From the NCBI GenBank assembly GCA_012862575.1, contig BLSF01000074.1:116306-180305 (forward strand): a stretch of 64,000 nucleotides of DNA, given 5' to 3'. This DNA comes from Parietichytrium sp. I65-24A (taxonomy: Eukaryota > Sar > Bigyra > Thraustochytrida > Thraustochytriidae). Both the position numbers and the translations under genes were made by a program. Under the pieces are notes generated by a model. The model did no database searches, had not been told where the DNA came from, and saw only the letters and a list, made by a program, of their open reading frames with translations. Below, in pieces: positions 61,576-64,000 of this stretch. How positions within the stretch are numbered: the first letter of the stretch is position 1; each line of letters begins with the position of its first letter.

Positions 61576-61798
61576 CACATGTAACTTTTCTCCAACTCGA
61601 TTTCCACTTTCTTTCCTTCTCTCTTTCTTTCTTGCACCTTTCTTATCCTCACCTTCCGCACATGGCGTTCACTGCATTCACTCCATCCATTCCATTCACA
61701 TTACACATTATACACATTACGTTCATTGACCATCCCATTCCAACATATTCCAACGCTCGAACCCATTCACTCATTCACTCAGTCATTCATACGCTGGC

Positions 61799-63457
61799 AT
61801 GGGTCCGCGGCCGGCGAGCACGCTCTCCATGCGCGCTCACGTGCTGCTGGCGCCGCTCGTGGTGAGCGCCGTGCTGCTGGCCGTCGTGGTGCTCCCTCGC
61901 ATCTCTCTCGTGCTCCCCAAGGACAACAACATCCCTTCCATGTCTCGGCTGGCGCAGGACCTGCCCGAGGCCGCGGCTCTCGCGAACGCCTCCGCGTGGC
62001 TGGCGCGGACACAGGCGCAGGGTGGCGCCAGCTGCGCGAGACCAAGGTCTGCGACTTTAATATGGCGTGGGGCTCGCGCGGACATTGACATGGACATGGA
62101 CATTGACATGGATGTTGGGGATGAGGTTCGGGATGGGGAGGCGTCGATGGGAGGCAGGCTGGAGCTGGTGGGGACAGTGGGCGCGAAGGAGATGGCCGTC
62201 CGGGCGGCGTTTTCGGACCGTGATGCGGGGCCGCACAAGTGGTTCCAGCCTGTGTACCTCGGCGGCGACCCGGGCAACTTTTGCGATAAGGAGCTCTTTC
62301 GATGGCATGCGGAGACTGGCAGGGCGTCGGAGATGGAGGCCGTGTGCGACGTGTTCAGGAAACAAGCGGCTGCTGGAAGGGAGATCGAAGCCATCGGGCT
62401 TGAACAGTCCGTGCCAATGTTTGACTTGGTCAAGTCGGAGAAGCTGATGGTGTACGGAGTGCAAGGCCCGGCCGTTGTGCAGAAAGAAGGCGGGGTGTTT
62501 GATGTGAGTGGTGCACAGGCCCAGGGCGCGGACTGCTGCTACTGCCACAGGCCGCTCCATGTGGCCCGACGTTCGGAGTTGTGCGCGTGTCTAGGCGACT
62601 GCTGGTGCGAGCGAGACAGCATTGATGCGGAACAGGCAGGGAACTGCACGCTGCCACTACATGACGCGGTAATCGTGGCCGGAAGCACGTTTGGCTCCGA
62701 GTACGCGCATGTGTTCAAGGAAGTTTTGCCGCGAGTGGCGTTCCTACTCCCGCTCCTGGAATCCCATGCCGGCCTAAAGCTGCACCTGAAGACCAAGCAT
62801 TCACAGGAACCTTACCCTTACATCCGCGCAGTTCTGGAGATGCTTGGCGTCAGCAGGGAGAAAATCATCTGGGGAGAGTTCGTGGCTCACAAAGTGCTTC
62901 TCCCCGAGACCTCCACATGTGGCGTGACGCCTGACCAATTTTGGCAAACGTGGCATTTGCGGAACTTGTTCTTAAAAGCTGCATACAGGGGCCATCATAT
63001 ACCGACATCTGCCCCGCGCAAGGTGGTTCTACTCAAGCGAACCATTCACAATCGTGTGTACGATGACGAGAAGAACGAGCCGATGTACTTGTTGCTGGAG
63101 GAGATTGTTGCTGATGCTATTGCGAGAGCCAGCGCGCTTGGCGGGCAGAAATTCGAGCTGGTCTTGTTTTCGGACGATAACGAGGAGTGGATGGGATGTT
63201 TTGGTTGCCAAGCGAGGCTCTTCCACGAGGCCGTGGCAGTAGTCGGCGAACACGGGGCTGGCATCTCCAATGTGATGTTTATGAAGCCAGGAGGTTTCGT
63301 CACAGAACTCGCGTGGGTTGGAATGCAGTCCGAGTACTTGATGGAAGCACATGCCTTCGGACTTCGATACCACTTGCTAGATTGTGTGGCCACGTCAAAA
63401 GGCTCCTTTGACGCTGTCGGCCAAGCTCTCTTCTCATTTTTGGCGCAGAAGATCTGA
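61799..63457 (+). CDS. GT61-family glycosyltransferase, type II membrane
   Basis: 552-aa Golgi-type glycosyltransferase of family GT61 (DUF563), which includes beta-1,2-xylosyltransferase and EOGT. A short cytosolic N-terminus and one signal-anchor span (about 14-36, LLAPLVVSAVLLAVVVLPRI) give type II topology. The catalytic region begins near 280 with LPLHDAVIVAGSTFGSEYAHVFKEVLPRVAFLLP, then VVLLKRT (about 405) and the family hallmark VVGEHGAGISNVMFMKPGG (about 481-499). A cysteine-rich insert (about 245-275, CCYCH...CACLGDCWC) looks like an extra disulfide module. An Asp/Met repeat (about 95-104) comes from GACATG repeats. Acceptor cannot be told. Confidence 0.87.
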   Translation: MGPRPASTLSMRAHVLLAPLVVSAVLLAVVVLPRISLVLPKDNNIPSMSRLAQDLPEAAALANASAWLARTQAQGGASCARPRSATLIWRGARADIDMDMDIDMDVGDEVRDGEASMGGRLELVGTVGAKEMAVRAAFSDRDAGPHKWFQPVYLGGDPGNFCDKELFRWHAETGRASEMEAVCDVFRKQAAAGREIEAIGLEQSVPMFDLVKSEKLMVYGVQGPAVVQKEGGVFDVSGAQAQGADCCYCHRPLHVARRSELCACLGDCWCERDSIDAEQAGNCTLPLHDAVIVAGSTFGSEYAHVFKEVLPRVAFLLPLLESHAGLKLHLKTKHSQEPYPYIRAVLEMLGVSREKIIWGEFVAHKVLLPETSTCGVTPDQFWQTWHLRNLFLKAAYRGHHIPTSAPRKVVLLKRTIHNRVYDDEKNEPMYLLLEEIVADAIARASALGGQKFELVLFSDDNEEWMGCFGCQARLFHEAVAVVGEHGAGISNVMFMKPGGFVTELAWVGMQSEYLMEAHAFGLRYHLLDCVATSKGSFDAVGQALFSFLAQKI

Positions 63458-64000
63458 GCAAATACTCTGCTCATTTGTATCGCGTAGTTGAGCCATTCTT
63501 CCTCTCGTTTAGTGGCTAATAGTTTTGGACTGGGTTGTGAAATAGAGACACGTTTTTGAAGCTGAGGCATGAGATTCGATCTCCGCTGTCGGATGCCCAC
63601 GATTTTGTACGACAAAAATTACCCTTTTAAAACCAAAGCGCGCTCTTACTGCGTTCATTCGTTTTCTCCAAAATTGAAAAGGTGCAGGCCATAGGTATCG
63701 AGTTTCACCCTGAAGAGCCAGCGCCGGCACAAGGTCAGCAAGTAATTTTTTGGAGGAGGCAACCGCTTTTAATGACGATGGAGATTTCCTTCCCGCCAAT
63801 GCCATTTCATATCGATGGCTTGCCTCCAAATTGCGTGAAACTCTTCCGGAAGCGGACCAAAACTTTCAAGCTTGAAGACGGCGCAACATGTATACGATAT
63901 GGCTACATGGATGTCTTCCCTGCTAATACGAAAACTGACTTTATGGCAGTGCACAACAATACGCAGCCCTCAGAGAGTCATTATTGATCTTTCCATCCCG
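63458..64000. other. Unassigned window end
   Basis: GT61 3' UTR, then open frames on both strands (plus 63682-63987, minus 63509-63829 and 63769-63954), none with a domain I recognise. The edge may cut a gene; I cannot decide strand or frame. Confidence 0.35.

Noticed and set aside
1-64000. tRNA, rRNA, CRISPR and transposon signatures
   Set aside because: I looked for TPsiC-type GGTTCRANTCC boxes with a matching A box, rRNA blocks, spaced repeats, reverse-transcriptase or transposase motifs and long terminal repeats by eye and found none that held up; a covariance-model or HMM search could still find diverged ones.

Overview
This is a stretch of a nuclear eukaryotic genome. The spliceosomal introns have GT..AG borders; candidate AATAAA signals are visible behind several genes; the genes are monocistronic on both strands; and the proteins are purely eukaryotic (Y-complex nucleoporin, OST catalytic subunit, ATG14, PI4K, unconventional myosin, eukaryotic GlnRS). 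Genes are intron-poor: most are one open frame, and I found clear introns only in STT3 (three), a PDI-like gene (one) and the phospholipase D (one). The phospholipase D combines a PX-like region, membrane spans and a PH domain, and the myosin has a PH/PX tail. Both recall stramenopiles (oomycetes and relatives). With the intron poverty I favour a stramenopile protist, perhaps a labyrinthulomycete/thraustochytrid, but this is inference.

Layout. 0.7-3.5 kb: a small unknown protein (-) and a KH-repeat RNA-binding protein (-). 3.5-9.4 kb: long region without a convincing gene. 9.4-12 kb: a secreted triple-TIL protein (+) and mitochondrial SDHC (+). 12.6-14.1 kb: a PDIA6-like protein (-, two exons). 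15-20.8 kb: a coiled-coil protein (+) and PX/TM/PH phospholipase D (+). 21-26.6 kb: ATG14 (-) and STT3 (-, four exons). 27.5-33.9 kb: a C2H2 zinc-finger protein (+) and NUP160 (+). 34.1-37.8 kb: a 1229-aa protein of unknown function (-). 39.3-40.4 kb: a WW-domain protein (+). 41.2-45.9 kb: an unconventional myosin (-). 47.8 kb: a doubtful small ORF. 49.6-55.6 kb: GlnRS (+) and PI4K-beta type kinase (+). 55.9-57.5 kb: an acidic coiled-coil protein (-). 60.3-63.5 kb: an RNase-kappa-like membrane protein (+) and a GT61-family glycosyltransferase (+). The last 0.5 kb is unassigned.

The genes do not form an operon, but several serve the endomembrane system: OST and a PDI-like protein (ER), GT61 (Golgi), and four proteins that make, bind or depend on phosphoinositides or phosphatidic acid (PLD, ATG14, PI4K, PX-tailed myosin).

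The most novel signal is a recurring upstream grammar. A GTGTACGCG-type word (either strand) lies within about 0.5 kb of the start of most genes, often with a GA-rich tract whose purine strand is nearly always the sense strand, and with a GTGTCC(T/G)CG word. No transposon, CRISPR array, rRNA or convincing tRNA was seen.
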